64,000 nucleotides of DNA from Victivallales bacterium (GTDB lineage: Bacteria > Verrucomicrobiota > Lentisphaeria > Oligosphaerales > Oligosphaeraceae). The stretch is from positions 48,948-112,947 of the forward strand of contig JAFXUD010000064.1 in NCBI GenBank assembly GCA_017535315.1. Direction: 5' to 3'. Positions 1-10,400 of the stretch are shown piece after piece. Position 1 is the first letter of the stretch, and every line of letters begins with the position of its first letter. The notes below the pieces were generated by a model. It made no database searches, was not told the DNA's origin, and worked only from the letters and a program-made list of their open reading frames with translations. The translations under genes were made by a program, and so were the position numbers.

Positions 1-50
1 TTGATGGATGGCATTATTGGAAAACAGCCATGTTTTACGCACCTTAGAAA

Positions 51-1109
51 TTACAAAAGGTCCATAACCTTCTCCGCCCAGTGTGACCATAGGTGTGCCT
101 GGGCATGGCGTTTGCCTTGGAGGACAAGTTGCTTTGCCGCCTCAGGCTTTTCAAGAAGATGGAACATGATGTCGGCAAGCGTGGCAGCATTGCCTTTATC
201 GAAGGAAAGGCCGTTGCCGCCAGTTGCCTCCATGATGGCGGGGTGGCTGCTGTGGATGACGGGAACCCCCGCTGCCATCGCCTCCAGAACAGGCAAACCG
301 AATCCCTCTACTATGGAGGGGAAGACAAAAGCGGTTGCATGTTGGTGCAATGCGGGAAGTTGTTCAGCAGGAACCCTGCCTAGAACATGAATTCTTTCAG
401 GGAATCTGCTTTTCAGGTCGGCAATCTGTCGAGTTATGGTTGCACTTTTCCATGCAACACGCCCCGCAAGCACTAGATTGGCATTACATTTGTCTGCAAT
501 GAGCCCGAAAGCGTCAAGCAGGGTTGGTAGCCCCTTTTTGGGTTCCAGGTTGCCGACGAAAAAGAAGTAGGGTGCATCTGGAAGCGTGGTTAGGCGTGGG
601 GCAGGGGCTGCGAAGAAATCGTAGTCAACCCCCAGATTGACCACGTGCGTTTTGGCGGTGACTTCAGGAAAACGCGTTGTCAGCCGTTCGGCCACATATT
701 GAGTTGAGACGACAATTATGTCCGCCCGATGAATACTGCTTGGAAGAAGCATTCGCATATGGAGGATATTTAGGTTTGAGCACAGTTCAGGATAGTCCAG
801 TGCGATGATGTCATGCACATGCAGGATGACGGGACATTTGCAGCGGAGTGGGCAGGTGTAGGCCAGGGAGAGCAGGGCGGTTGCATCCAGTTGCCTGGTG
901 ATTCGTGGAAGCACAGTCTGTTGCCACAGGATGCGCCCAAGGGTGTTTCGTGCCCAGGCAGGCTGCGGCGTGAAGCCCTCTGCCGTTCCGAAGACAAGAG
1001 AGCCTGGCGCAAGGGCGGAAACCGCCTTTGCCTCCTGCATTGCCGCTAGTTGTACCCCCGAATAGGGAGGTTTGGAGACAGTTGCATCTATGACAAATGT
1101 TCTAGTCAT
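51..1109 (-). CDS. Glycosyltransferase family 4 (GT-B fold)
   Basis: A 352-residue cytoplasmic retaining glycosyltransferase, probably moving a nucleotide-sugar-derived residue onto a surface glycan. The C-terminal half carries the GT4 donor-site pattern: a FFFVGNLEPKKG segment near residue 185, a GRV loop near 240, and the EGFGLPVLEAMAAG segment near 265 with the two glutamates of the EX7E motif. The N-terminal half is the variable acceptor domain. Length is normal for the family. The start at 1109 (MTRTFVID) leaves an AT-rich leader with no strong Shine-Dalgarno. Its downstream neighbours lie outside the window, so the polymer is unknown; a surface-polysaccharide or LPS-type role is inference. 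The family call is firm, the substrate is not. Confidence 0.88.
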   Translation of the reverse strand: MTRTFVIDATVSKPPYSGVQLAAMQEAKAVSALAPGSLVFGTAEGFTPQPAWARNTLGRILWQQTVLPRITRQLDATALLSLAYTCPLRCKCPVILHVHDIIALDYPELCSNLNILHMRMLLPSSIHRADIIVVSTQYVAERLTTRFPEVTAKTHVVNLGVDYDFFAAPAPRLTTLPDAPYFFFVGNLEPKKGLPTLLDAFGLIADKCNANLVLAGRVAWKSATITRQIADLKSRFPERIHVLGRVPAEQLPALHQHATAFVFPSIVEGFGLPVLEAMAAGVPVIHSSHPAIMEATGGNGLSFDKGNAATLADIMFHLLEKPEAAKQLVLQGKRHAQAHLWSHWAEKVMDLL

Positions 1110-1586
1110 TAATTATTTAAATTAACTCTTGAAATAATCCCCATTTACAACTCCACCTAAAAATATATATTTAAATGTTGATTTTTCAACGGTGAGTATC
1201 AATGAGGTATATGATGTCGGAAATAAAGGGAAACTATATACTTGAGTTTTCTGATGAAATGATCCCTCATTGGTCGATAGCTAGGATGCGCCTTGCCGCT
1301 TCGCTACGCTACGCGGCAAGGCGCACGGGGGCAGGGGTGGGCATCTGACCGTGGGTTTCGCTTCGCCGCTGTCGCGGCCTCGCTCCACCCACGGCTATGC
1401 TCTTGCCGCCGCTTACGCGGCTCTTCTCTGTGGGTAAAGTCCAATCGGCAACTAAAGTATATAATTTCCAAATATAGAACTCCAAAGAACTCCAAAAAGA
1501 ATCCCAAACCTGTTTGAAATTTGCGCAATATTATATTAATGTAAAATTGGATTATTATAGCTGTAATCAAGAACAAGGAAAGAGTG
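1110..1586. other. Divergent intergenic region with structured repeat
   Basis: This gap between the divergent GT4 and DUF6785-type genes holds an AT-rich stretch (1110-1280), the GC-rich structured repeat described separately (1285-1435), and a second AT-rich stretch before the membrane protein. A TATAAT at 1460-1465 is visible but has no good -35 partner, so no promoter is called. The sequence AAGGAAAGAG just before 1587 is a plausible ribosome binding site. Confidence 0.5.
1285..1435. repeat. Dispersed hairpin-rich repeat, copy 1
   Basis: A GC-rich block embedded in AT-rich DNA, made of consecutive hairpins: GCGCCTTGCCGC against GCGGCAAGGCGC with the loop near 1305, then GCCGCTTACGCGGC near 1410, then a more complex middle stem. 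Its reverse complement aligns along most of its length with 54650-54785. Both copies share the order AAGAGCATAGCCGTGGGTG, GCGAAACCC and a terminal GCGCC...GGCGC hairpin. Both are intergenic and have no convincing coding potential. It could be a REP/MITE-like element or a structured RNA. Confidence 0.7.
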
Positions 1587-3668
1587 ATGACATTCAAGGC
1601 ATTTATCATAGGCATCATCGCCGCGATTCTCATTGCGTCGTTCGGGTATGTGAACGACTGGCTGCTGGATTTGGAGCGTTTCAACAGCGGGCATCTGATT
1701 CCGATTGTGGTGGTCGGGCCGTTGCTGCTTTTCAGCGGAACCATCAACTGCCTCCTGCATAGATACTGCCCGAAACTTGCCTTCAAAGGGACGGAACTGG
1801 CGGTGATTTTCTTCCTCGCAAGCACTGCGTGCAGCATCACGGGACGCAACCTAATGGAGCATCTGCCTCATGTGATGGTCATGCCGCACCACTGGTATCA
1901 GGTGACACCTGGTTGGCGCGCTCTTGAACTTGAGAAGTACTTCCCCAAAAACGGTCTTGTGGATCCCGAATACCGCGAAGATGTCGTCAGTGGCTTCGTG
2001 AACGGCGTGGGGCGTACGGAGGACTTGCAACTCGGTTTGATAGAGCGGAACAAAGTCCGTTTTGAACGTGTGCCGTGGGGGGCATGGCTGCCGCCCATCA
2101 AGCTGTGGGTGCCCATCGCGCTGCTTTCCGCGCTCTGCTTTGCGTGCCTTTCGCTGATAGTTCATCGGCAGTGGTCTGAACATGAGCATCTTCCCTATCC
2201 CATAGCCGATTTCATCTCCTCCTTCATGGTGCCTGGCAAGAAGTCGGGCATCCCTGAAATCTTCTCGAAGAAGATGTTCTGGATAGGGCTTCTGACAGTC
2301 CTTATTATCCGTGTGAACAACGGGTTATGCAACTGGTTCCCCGAGTATCTTATTCCCGTGAAACTCATCCACAACTTCATGCCCTTCTCCAAGGTGTTTC
2401 CCTCTGTTTTGAAGGCTCCGATGGGGGCGGGCATCTTCCGCATCGAGATTTTCCCGCTGGTCATCGCGTTCGCGTTCATGCTGAGCACGGAGGTCTCCTT
2501 GACGCTGGGCCTTTCCCAGATACTCTCCTGCCTGGTGACGATTCCGCTGGTCAGCATCGGTGTCGATATGACCTGCAACCTGAGCGGAATGGGATTGCAT
2601 GGTTGGCAGCGTGCCGCCAGTTATGTTGCATTTGGCGGCATCCTGCTTTATACGGGGCGCAACTACTATTGGTCGGTTGTGCGTCGCTCCGTGCTGGACT
2701 GGAAGGGACAGGACGACGGAAACGGAGTCGATTACAGTTCTGTCTGGGCATTCCGTGTCTTTATTATTGCCATGATTGCATGGATAGCCCTGGTGGTATG
2801 CACGGTTGGTCTGCCGCTGCCCTTTGCCGCCTTGACCTTCTTCCTGGGTGCGCTGGCGGCCATCGTGGTGGGGCGCATCGGTGCGGAGACGGGGCTGTTT
2901 TTTATTCACACCCGCTGGCAGCCATACGCCTTCATGATTGCGATGCTGGGGGGGACGTTCATGAATCCATCAGTCCTGATAGCAACCACGATGGTCTGCT
3001 TTGTGCTTTCCATTGATCAGAGCCAGGGCTATCTGCCCTATCTGATGAATGCGCTGAAAGTGAGTGACCGCCTGAAGTTGTCGAACGCGAAGATGACGAC
3101 CGTCTCCTATGTCACCTGCGGAGCCAGCATCTTCACCGCCTTACTTGTCTCACTGGTGATGACCTACGACCGCGGCACGCCTAAACAGTGCCTGTGGTCT
3201 TGGGGGGAACTGGCGAAGATTTGCTTTGTGGGAAGCGAACCCGAAGTGCTTCAACTCAAGTCTGTCGATACGCTTGAGATGGCGGAGAAAACCCCTTGGT
3301 ACCGAAAACTCTCAACGATTCACAGCAAAAAGTATTTCTGGCACGCGGTTGTCTTTGGCATTGCAGGGGTTCTTCTCTTTAGTTTTCTGAGACTGCGTTA
3401 CACGTGGTGGCCGCTGCATCCCGTGCTTTTCCTGGTCTGGGTGACCTGGCCGATGCATATTCTGGCCAGTTCGTTCCTGATGGGATGGCTTGTGAAGAAG
3501 TTGACTATCCGTGTGGGAGGCTTCGCCATGGTGCAGAGATTGAAGTCGTTCATGTTTGGAGTGGTGGGTGGCGAAATACTGGGGGCCGTCGTCTTCATGA
3601 TTGTCGGCGCCATCTACTTCCTAGTGACTGACAAGCCTCCTGTGGCATACCGCTATTTCCCCAGATGA
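1587..3668 (+). CDS. Polytopic membrane protein, DUF6785/DUF6784-like
   Basis: A 693-residue integral membrane protein with a dozen or more hydrophobic helices, for example FIIGIIAAILIASFGYV at the N-terminus, WVPIALLSALCFACLSLIV near 170, and paired helices at the C-terminus. The architecture, and the pattern of WxxxxPGW and ETG segments in the large loops, fit the DUF6785 family common in Lentisphaerota and Planctomycetes. Members superficially resemble oligopeptide-transporter-like permeases, but transport is not established. I start it at ATG 1587 rather than GTG 1584 because AAGGAAAGAG lies just upstream. lon follows 52 nt later. Function unknown; a membrane transporter is the most likely broad role. 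Confidence 0.72.
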   Translation: MTFKAFIIGIIAAILIASFGYVNDWLLDLERFNSGHLIPIVVVGPLLLFSGTINCLLHRYCPKLAFKGTELAVIFFLASTACSITGRNLMEHLPHVMVMPHHWYQVTPGWRALELEKYFPKNGLVDPEYREDVVSGFVNGVGRTEDLQLGLIERNKVRFERVPWGAWLPPIKLWVPIALLSALCFACLSLIVHRQWSEHEHLPYPIADFISSFMVPGKKSGIPEIFSKKMFWIGLLTVLIIRVNNGLCNWFPEYLIPVKLIHNFMPFSKVFPSVLKAPMGAGIFRIEIFPLVIAFAFMLSTEVSLTLGLSQILSCLVTIPLVSIGVDMTCNLSGMGLHGWQRAASYVAFGGILLYTGRNYYWSVVRRSVLDWKGQDDGNGVDYSSVWAFRVFIIAMIAWIALVVCTVGLPLPFAALTFFLGALAAIVVGRIGAETGLFFIHTRWQPYAFMIAMLGGTFMNPSVLIATTMVCFVLSIDQSQGYLPYLMNALKVSDRLKLSNAKMTTVSYVTCGASIFTALLVSLVMTYDRGTPKQCLWSWGELAKICFVGSEPEVLQLKSVDTLEMAEKTPWYRKLSTIHSKKYFWHAVVFGIAGVLLFSFLRLRYTWWPLHPVLFLVWVTWPMHILASSFLMGWLVKKLTIRVGGFAMVQRLKSFMFGVVGGEILGAVVFMIVGAIYFLVTDKPPVAYRYFPR

Positions 3669-3720
3669 GGCAAAAGAATGACCAGGGGGATGCCCTGGTT
3701 TCAAGATATAAAAGGCAAAA

Positions 3721-6156
3721 ATGGCAAAGAGAAAAGAGAACCCGTTTACGAATGTCAAGTTTTCGGAGAGCCTGGTAGTTGTACCGTCTCCTGATGAGAA
3801 TGGGAGGCTTCATGTGCCCGTCATGATGGGGTTGAGGCAACCTGTTTTTCCTGACATGAGCATGGGAATGTCGGTGATTCCTTCAGATGCAAAGGCTGTC
3901 AAATATGCGCAGAAGCATTGCGACGGAATGGTGGTTATGATCCTGCGCAAGGAACGACGGGAAGACGTGAACCCAAGCCGTCCCATGAGAACGGAGTATT
4001 ACAGGACTGGCATTTTGGCTCATACTTCCATTGATGCAGAGGATGCGAATGGCTCCATGCGGGTTGTCTGCCACACGGTTCGTCGCGCGCGTGTGGAGAG
4101 CCTTTGCAATGAACATGGCTGCATCATGGCGGACGTCACTTTGCCGAAGGATGAGATGCCTGCAACGCCAGAGGAGGAGCAGGAGGTTTTCCTAAATGCC
4201 GCCTGTCTTCTGGATTTGATGAGGCAAGTGCTTGCCGCACGGGAGGCGTCAGCGGAGGACACGCAGAAGTATTTGGCCACCATGAATGACATTCCCATCC
4301 AGAAGTTGCCCGACTATGCCTGTTCCATGTTTCCAGCACCGCCAGACGACTTCCAGGCGATTGTTGAGACGCTGAATGTTCGCGAACGCCTGGAGAAGGC
4401 GCTTTTCTTGCTGAGACGCTTTCTTTACTATAATGAAATGCGCGACAAGATGATGTCGAAGGTGACGAAGCGCATTGAGAAGAATCAGCGTGTCTTCATG
4501 CTCCAGGAACTTCTGCATGATGTGAAGCGTGAACTTGGGAACGATTTGGACATCGGCGAGAACGACATTGAGAAGTTCGAGGAGATGCTGGAGGAGATTC
4601 GCCCTTATTTGAACCCAGAGGCCGAATCGCGCATCATGGAGGAGCTTGAAAAGCTGAAGCTCACCAACAGGCAGTCGCCTGACTACACCGTTTCCCGAAA
4701 CTATCTTTCCTGGTTGATGGAGTTGCCATGGCATAACACCACCGAGGATATTTTGGATGTGGCAAAGGCGCGTGCCGTGCTGGATGGCGACCACTATGGG
4801 CTGGAGGACGTGAAAAAGCGTATCTTGGAGTTCATCGGGGTTTCCTCGCTGAAGAGCAGTGTGGGCGGGACGATTCTCTGCCTGATTGGACCGCCTGGCG
4901 TCGGCAAGACCTCGCTCGGGCGGAGCATAGCCACGGCGTTAGGACGGAAGTTCTTCCGTTTTTCGCTGGGCGGCATGCGGGATGAGGCGGAAATCAAGGG
5001 GCATCGCAGGACCTACATCGGGGCGCAGCCTGGCAAGGTGATTTCCGCCATGAAGGTGTGCGGCACCCTGAATCCTGTCATAATGCTGGATGAAATCGAC
5101 AAGTTGGGTAGTTCCCATCAGGGAGACCCAGCCTCTGCCCTGCTGGAGGTGCTGGACCCTGAACAGAACATCTCCTTCCGCGACCACTTCTTGGACATTC
5201 CCTTTGACCTGTCCAAGGTTTTGTTCATCGCCACCGCCAATGTGCGGGACACGATTCCCGCCCCGTTGCTTGACCGTATGGAGGTCATCAACCTTTCGGG
5301 ATACATCATCGAGGAGAAACTGAACATCGCCAAACGTCATTTGATTCCGAAGTTGCTGCCCCGAAACGGCCTTGTCAAGGGAAATGTTTCATTTCCCGAC
5401 GCTACTTTGCGCAGGATAATCGATGGCTATGCCCGTGATTCGGGGGTGCGTTCCCTGGAGAATGCTCTAGGGGCCTGTATGCGCAAGGTGGCAGTCCGCA
5501 TTGCGGAGGGCAAGCAGCGGAAAGACGAACGACTGGTTGTGCGGAACGAACAGGTGAAGGAGTTTCTGGGCAAGCCAGTCTTTTACGACGACCCGCTGGT
5601 GAACCATCCGATTCCAGGCGTGGCGATGGGGCTGGCTTGGACGGCTGTCGGCGGCGCAACCCTGTACATTGAAGTCTTGCCTATCAATGGGACACCAGAT
5701 TTGAAGATTACGGGGCAACTTGGTGATGTGATGAAGGAGTCAACGCAGATTGCGCTTTCACTGGTGGAACGTCAGGCAGGTGAATATGCCATTCCGCAGG
5801 ATTTCTTCAAGAACAACAAACTGCACATTCATGTGCCAGCGGGGGCTACGCCGAAGGATGGACCATCGGCGGGCATCACCATCGCCAGCGCGTTGATCTC
5901 TGGCGCCAGCAATCGTGCGCTTCCACCCAATTGGGCGATGACGGGGGAACTGACCCTGACGGGGCGCGTGCTTCCCGTAGGGGGCATCAAGGAGAAGATG
6001 ATTGCCGCACGCCGTGCTGGCGTGAAGAATGTCATCCTCCCGAAGGAGAACGAGAGGGACTTTGAGGAGATACAGGAACGGGCACGGGCTGGCCTGACCC
6101 CGCACTATGTCTCCATGTACAATGAGGTTTACAATCTTCTTTTCTGTGGAAGGTAA
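3721..6156 (+). CDS. lon: ATP-dependent Lon protease
   Basis: An 811-residue cytoplasmic AAA+ serine protease that degrades misfolded and regulatory proteins. The N-terminal LON substrate-binding domain spans roughly residues 15-215 and a coiled-coil linker roughly 220-330. The AAA+ module has Walker A GPPGVGKT at residues 390-397 and Walker B VIMLDEIDK near 453. The C-terminal protease domain has catalytic Ser716 in KDGPSAG and Lys759 in GGIKEK, the 43-residue spacing known from E. coli Lon. All key residues are present and the length is typical. It lies 52 nt after the membrane protein and is followed by a 9-nt repeat array. Confidence 0.98.
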   Translation: MAKRKENPFTNVKFSESLVVVPSPDENGRLHVPVMMGLRQPVFPDMSMGMSVIPSDAKAVKYAQKHCDGMVVMILRKERREDVNPSRPMRTEYYRTGILAHTSIDAEDANGSMRVVCHTVRRARVESLCNEHGCIMADVTLPKDEMPATPEEEQEVFLNAACLLDLMRQVLAAREASAEDTQKYLATMNDIPIQKLPDYACSMFPAPPDDFQAIVETLNVRERLEKALFLLRRFLYYNEMRDKMMSKVTKRIEKNQRVFMLQELLHDVKRELGNDLDIGENDIEKFEEMLEEIRPYLNPEAESRIMEELEKLKLTNRQSPDYTVSRNYLSWLMELPWHNTTEDILDVAKARAVLDGDHYGLEDVKKRILEFIGVSSLKSSVGGTILCLIGPPGVGKTSLGRSIATALGRKFFRFSLGGMRDEAEIKGHRRTYIGAQPGKVISAMKVCGTLNPVIMLDEIDKLGSSHQGDPASALLEVLDPEQNISFRDHFLDIPFDLSKVLFIATANVRDTIPAPLLDRMEVINLSGYIIEEKLNIAKRHLIPKLLPRNGLVKGNVSFPDATLRRIIDGYARDSGVRSLENALGACMRKVAVRIAEGKQRKDERLVVRNEQVKEFLGKPVFYDDPLVNHPIPGVAMGLAWTAVGGATLYIEVLPINGTPDLKITGQLGDVMKESTQIALSLVERQAGEYAIPQDFFKNNKLHIHVPAGATPKDGPSAGITIASALISGASNRALPPNWAMTGELTLTGRVLPVGGIKEKMIAARRAGVKNVILPKENERDFEEIQERARAGLTPHYVSMYNEVYNLLFCGR

Positions 6157-6171
6157 AGCCAAACTCTTGCA

Positions 6172-6216
6172 TCTAGGAAATGTAGTAAATCTAGTTAATC
6201 TAGTTAATCTAGCAAA
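6172..6216. repeat. 9-nt tandem repeat array, TCTAGTTAA family
   Basis: Five consecutive 9-nt units in exact register: TCTAGGAAA, TGTAGTAAA, TCTAGTTAA, TCTAGTTAA, TCTAGCAAA. The array begins 15 nt after the lon stop and ends 19 nt before the Gfo/Idh/MocA start. The same unit family recurs at 32145-32198 before clpB. It is not a terminator because the units are direct, not inverted. Confidence 0.85.
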
Positions 6217-6235
6217 GACAACATAGGAAAAGACA

Positions 6236-7408
6236 ATGCGCAATGGTCAATTGGTTTCGGCGCAGATAGGCTGCGGCAAGTTTGCCTACTCCCAGGATCT
6301 GCCCAATATGTGTGAACATCCCGATGTAATTCTCAAGTGGGCGTGCGATGTGAAGAAGGAAAGCGCGCAGGAGGCGAAGGAGGCGTTCAACCTTGAGGCT
6401 GCCACGGATGACTTCCTGGAGGTCATGGCGGACCCCGAGGTGGATTTCGTGAAGGTGGCGACTTCGCATGATGTGCATCTGCCCATCATCGAGGCGGCTG
6501 CGAAAGCGGGAAAGCATGTCTTCTGTGAGAAGCCGATGGCGATGCGCGACACGGAGGCCTACGCGATCATGCGCGCAGTCAAGCGCGGCGGAATCAAGTT
6601 GTGCGTCGATTTGAACCGCCGCATGTCGCCTGCTCTTCAAAGCCTTCGGAAGCAGTACCTGGCCCACCGTGCCAACCCGAAGCACCAGCCGTGGCAGTAC
6701 ATTGAGACCGTCCGTGAGCCGCTTCCCGAGGAGAGGCGTTCGCAGTTGCTCATCCGCATACAGGACGAGAGCAGTTCGTATGGCATGGTGCATTTGGATC
6801 CCGTCAAAGGCGGCGGGCTGATTATCGGAGAGAGCGTGCATTGGCTTGATCTGGGGTGCTGGTTCTTTGCACCGCAGTTGCCCGTTGAAATAACTGCCTG
6901 GGGAAGTTCACGGCTTTCGCACGGCATCAATGTGCTTTTCAGCGGTGGTGACAATCTCACCCTTGTCTTCAGTTGCGCGGGGACATTCTGCTACCCGAAA
7001 GAGTTGTTCGAGGTGACAACGGAGGCGGCTCTCCTCCAAAGCCGTTTCTTCGTGGAGAACAACTACTATGGCATTCCTGGTGCGAAGGACGAAACCTTCA
7101 AACTACAGGACGACCCTTATCCAGAACTGGGCGACGGCTTTGACGCCTATATGCGCAAGTTCGACCGTAGGACACAGGGGGCGGGAAACCTGAAGGAGAT
7201 TGAAAATTCGCGTCCCTTCAGGGTTGACAAGGGACATCGGAACATGCTTAACTCCTTCGTCAGGTGCATCCTTGACAACACGCCATCACCCTGTGACGAG
7301 ATGGCAGGCTTCCGTTCGACCTATCTTTCACAACTGGCCATCCAGGCCATCCATACGCACCAGACGCTGCCTGTGCCAATCGAGGTCGTTACTCCGAACT
7401 TGGTGTGA
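6236..7408 (+). CDS. Gfo/Idh/MocA family NAD(P)-dependent oxidoreductase
   Basis: A 390-residue cytoplasmic sugar or cyclitol dehydrogenase-type protein. The N-terminal Rossmann fold shows a shortened glycine motif (QIGCGKFAYS, residues 10-19) and the family hallmark CEKPMAM near residue 99. The C-terminal alpha/beta domain includes GGGLIIGESVHWLDLGCWF, with the conserved Glu/His of the GFO/IDH/MocA_C fold. The next gene, 86 nt on, is a secreted DUF4838 protein, and the same two-gene order recurs at 53534-57805. That suggests this enzyme processes a sugar released by its partner (inference). Substrate and redox direction cannot be read from sequence. Confidence 0.88.
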   Translation: MRNGQLVSAQIGCGKFAYSQDLPNMCEHPDVILKWACDVKKESAQEAKEAFNLEAATDDFLEVMADPEVDFVKVATSHDVHLPIIEAAAKAGKHVFCEKPMAMRDTEAYAIMRAVKRGGIKLCVDLNRRMSPALQSLRKQYLAHRANPKHQPWQYIETVREPLPEERRSQLLIRIQDESSSYGMVHLDPVKGGGLIIGESVHWLDLGCWFFAPQLPVEITAWGSSRLSHGINVLFSGGDNLTLVFSCAGTFCYPKELFEVTTEAALLQSRFFVENNYYGIPGAKDETFKLQDDPYPELGDGFDAYMRKFDRRTQGAGNLKEIENSRPFRVDKGHRNMLNSFVRCILDNTPSPCDEMAGFRSTYLSQLAIQAIHTHQTLPVPIEVVTPNLV

Positions 7409-7494
7409 CCTGGGGCTTTGCGTTTGGCGAGTGTTCCTGTTTTGGGGTGGAAATCTTCAACAAAACAACAATTCGACGTTATTAAGTTATCGTG

Positions 7495-10400
7495 ATGAAA
7501 AAGAACTTTTGGCTTTTTGCGCTATTGCTTGCCTGCATGGCTTTCGGATTGGATCTGGTCAAAGACGGAAAGCCGTGTGCCGAGATAATTGTCGAGAGTG
7601 GGGCGAACAGCGGGGTGGTTCTTGCTGCGAAGGATTTGCAATACCACTTGGAGAGGATGTCTGGGGCGAAACTGGAACTATTGAACGAGCCAAGTGGGAA
7701 AGAGTTGAACAGAGTTTTTGTTGGCGAGAGCAGATTCACAAGGAAACTGGGTTACACGCTTCCTGAATTTGGCAATTCGGGCTATGACATTCTTGTGAAG
7801 GGGAACTATGCAATCCTGAATGGGCCGAGCATGTTTTTTCCCGAAGAGAAGAAATGGACGCTGGAGGAATTCCAGAAGTTCATGGGCGAAAAATACAGCA
7901 TGAGGCTGTTCACCTCTGGCAACAGCAACGGATACAACACGGCGCTGGGCATATCAATAGGCGACGATGTCGGCCCGATGCACGCGGTCAGTGCCTTCCT
8001 TGAGGAATTGGGCGTGCGCTTCTATGCGCCTGGAGAGGATGGTACAATCATTCCAAAACGGAACGACATAGCCGTCCAGACGGGCAGGCGAATACGCGAG
8101 GCGGCCTTCGGGCGCCGCGAATACTATTTTGGCAAGCCGATGCGGGAGCGTGCGGAGGGGATGCTGTGGCTGAAGCGGCTGAAATGCGGCAACCGCATTC
8201 CAATTGTCTGCAATCACACGTTGCCGTCGCTTATCAAGGACCCTGAAAATCGTGTGCGGCATCCATCGTGGTATGCAGAGGAATCCCCTGGAAAACTTTT
8301 CCCTGGTTTTCAGGATCAGGGTGGCGTGCCCCGTTATACGGATCCCGATTTTCAGCGAGCCTGTATCGAATGGGCACGAAAACTCTTTGACACCTACCCG
8401 AATCTCAAGCAGGTGACGCTCGGCGCACCAGAGGACAATGGCGACCCATACGACTGGCGCGACCGCGAAATATACCAGAAGCCTGGCATGAGCCACAAGC
8501 AGGCGTATGCCAACATGATGTATGATTTTCATGCGGCGGTTGCACGTGGCATAAAGAAGACGCATCCTGACAAGGATGTAATCTGGTGGTGCCTCTACAA
8601 CAACTGCATCCCGACCAATATAGACTACAGCACGCATCCTGATAATCTGGTGTGTCGCGTGGAGGCCATTCCGCCATCATACTATGTGCAGGAGAGGCGC
8701 TGCAATGAGTTTTTCAGTTCCATACAGAAGATGTTCGAGGCTTTCAGGCCAAGGGACAAATCGCAGCAGTGGGAGTGGTGGCTTGACTACAGTTACGACA
8801 CTTCGCCCCGTTATCCAGAGTTCTTCATGCACCGCCTTCAGAAGATTCGTCAGGAGGAACGCAACTATTTCGATGGCTTCTTCATGGAGATCGCAAAGGA
8901 TTCGAGAAGCAATCCGACTGGTTTGGGTGAAATGCCCATCAGTCATCTCATGACATATATCAACAACAAGTTGATGTGGGACCCCGATTTGGACATGGAG
9001 GCATTGCTGGAGGAATACTATCGCCTTTGGTTTGGACCAGCCGCCGAAGAGATGAGAGCCTTCCACGAATATGCGGAGGAGGTGTGGTGCCGCAGCGGCT
9101 CCCGTTCCGTCTCGGAGAAGGATGGCTTCCTCAAGCCTGCTGACATTCCGAAGTATTTCGAATTGCTTTCAATCGCAAAGAATCAAACTCATCCAGATTC
9201 AGTGTATTTCAGGCGTATCGACGAGATGGAGAAGGCCTATTCGGGTCTCAAGACGCTTTTTGTGGACAGGACACCGCAGGGGGACTGGCTGGAGGCTGTC
9301 ATCCTTCCAGCAGCAAGCGTTCCTGACGGAGATTTGTCCAAGTACCGCTCTCGCTGGATTGAACTGACCTGCGATGGTGAATCCCAAAACAGAACCGAGG
9401 TGGCGGTCGGCGTCACGGAAAACAGAAAATGGCTTTTCGTGGGATTCCGATGCCAGGAGGCCGATATGGAGGGGGTGGTGGCGAATACGAAGTTTTTCGA
9501 TCGTCCCGCGCTTTTAAAGGATGACCATGTCCGAATTGACGTGAACACGCCTACAAGGAACTGGTTCAGCGTTGCCGTGAATCCTGAAGGTGCCGTCTGG
9601 GACGAGTGCCGCGACCTTGACATCATCAACCGCGATGCCTTGGCGGTGCTTTGGACGCCTGGGACGCTGGTTCACGTTGAGAAAAAGGCCGACCGATGGG
9701 AGGTCGAGGTTGCCATACCGACAAAGGACTTCGGAAGGTATGGCCCTTCTGTCAGGGAACCTTGGGGAATCTCGTTCTCCCGTGTGCGGCCACACGGCGA
9801 GAACAGGCAGGTCTTTGGGCTGAAAGACGTCCAGGCATTGCCCTCAAGTTGGCGGCGTCTTTGGAAAAAGTCGCTAGACTGCGAAGGGCGGCCAGTCAAT
9901 GAATTCGGCTTTGTTGTGCTGCCGCCTGACGTGAATCCGACGCAGTATGTCGTGAAACGGGCGGTCGGCGAGGTGGACATTGCTGCTGCCTGGAATTCCC
10001 CGTGCTGGAAGGATGTGCCTGCCGCAAAACTGGAGGCAAAGATGATTCACCCTGGCGACGCATACAACCATTTCCCTGACACGCAGGTCAAGTTGCAGTA
10101 TGATTCGAAATACATATACGGGCTGTTCCAGGTGAATGACTGCTATGTTCAGGCATTGGCAACTATGGACCAGCAGCAGGTTTGCCTTGACAGTTGTGTG
10201 GAGTTCTACGTTCGCCCCGCTGGAACACCGCGGTATTTCAACTTCGAGTTCAACTGCGGCGGCAAGATGCTGCTTTATGAAATTGAAGATATCAACCAGC
10301 GCAAATATACCAGGCTTCCCGTTGAAGAACTTGCGGAGATTGTTCGTTTCCACACGCTTCCTGAAATTGTCAACCCAGAGATTGATGAACCGACGGTCTG

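Noticed and set aside
1460..1465. TATAAT as promoter for the membrane protein
   Set aside because: No acceptable -35 at 16-18 nt; the region is simply AT-rich.
1304..1849. Minus-strand ORF over the first structured repeat
   Set aside because: It overlaps the membrane protein gene and consists of translated hairpin sequence; no family resemblance.
6172..6216. CRISPR array
   Set aside because: Units are 9 nt without spacers, and no cas genes are present.
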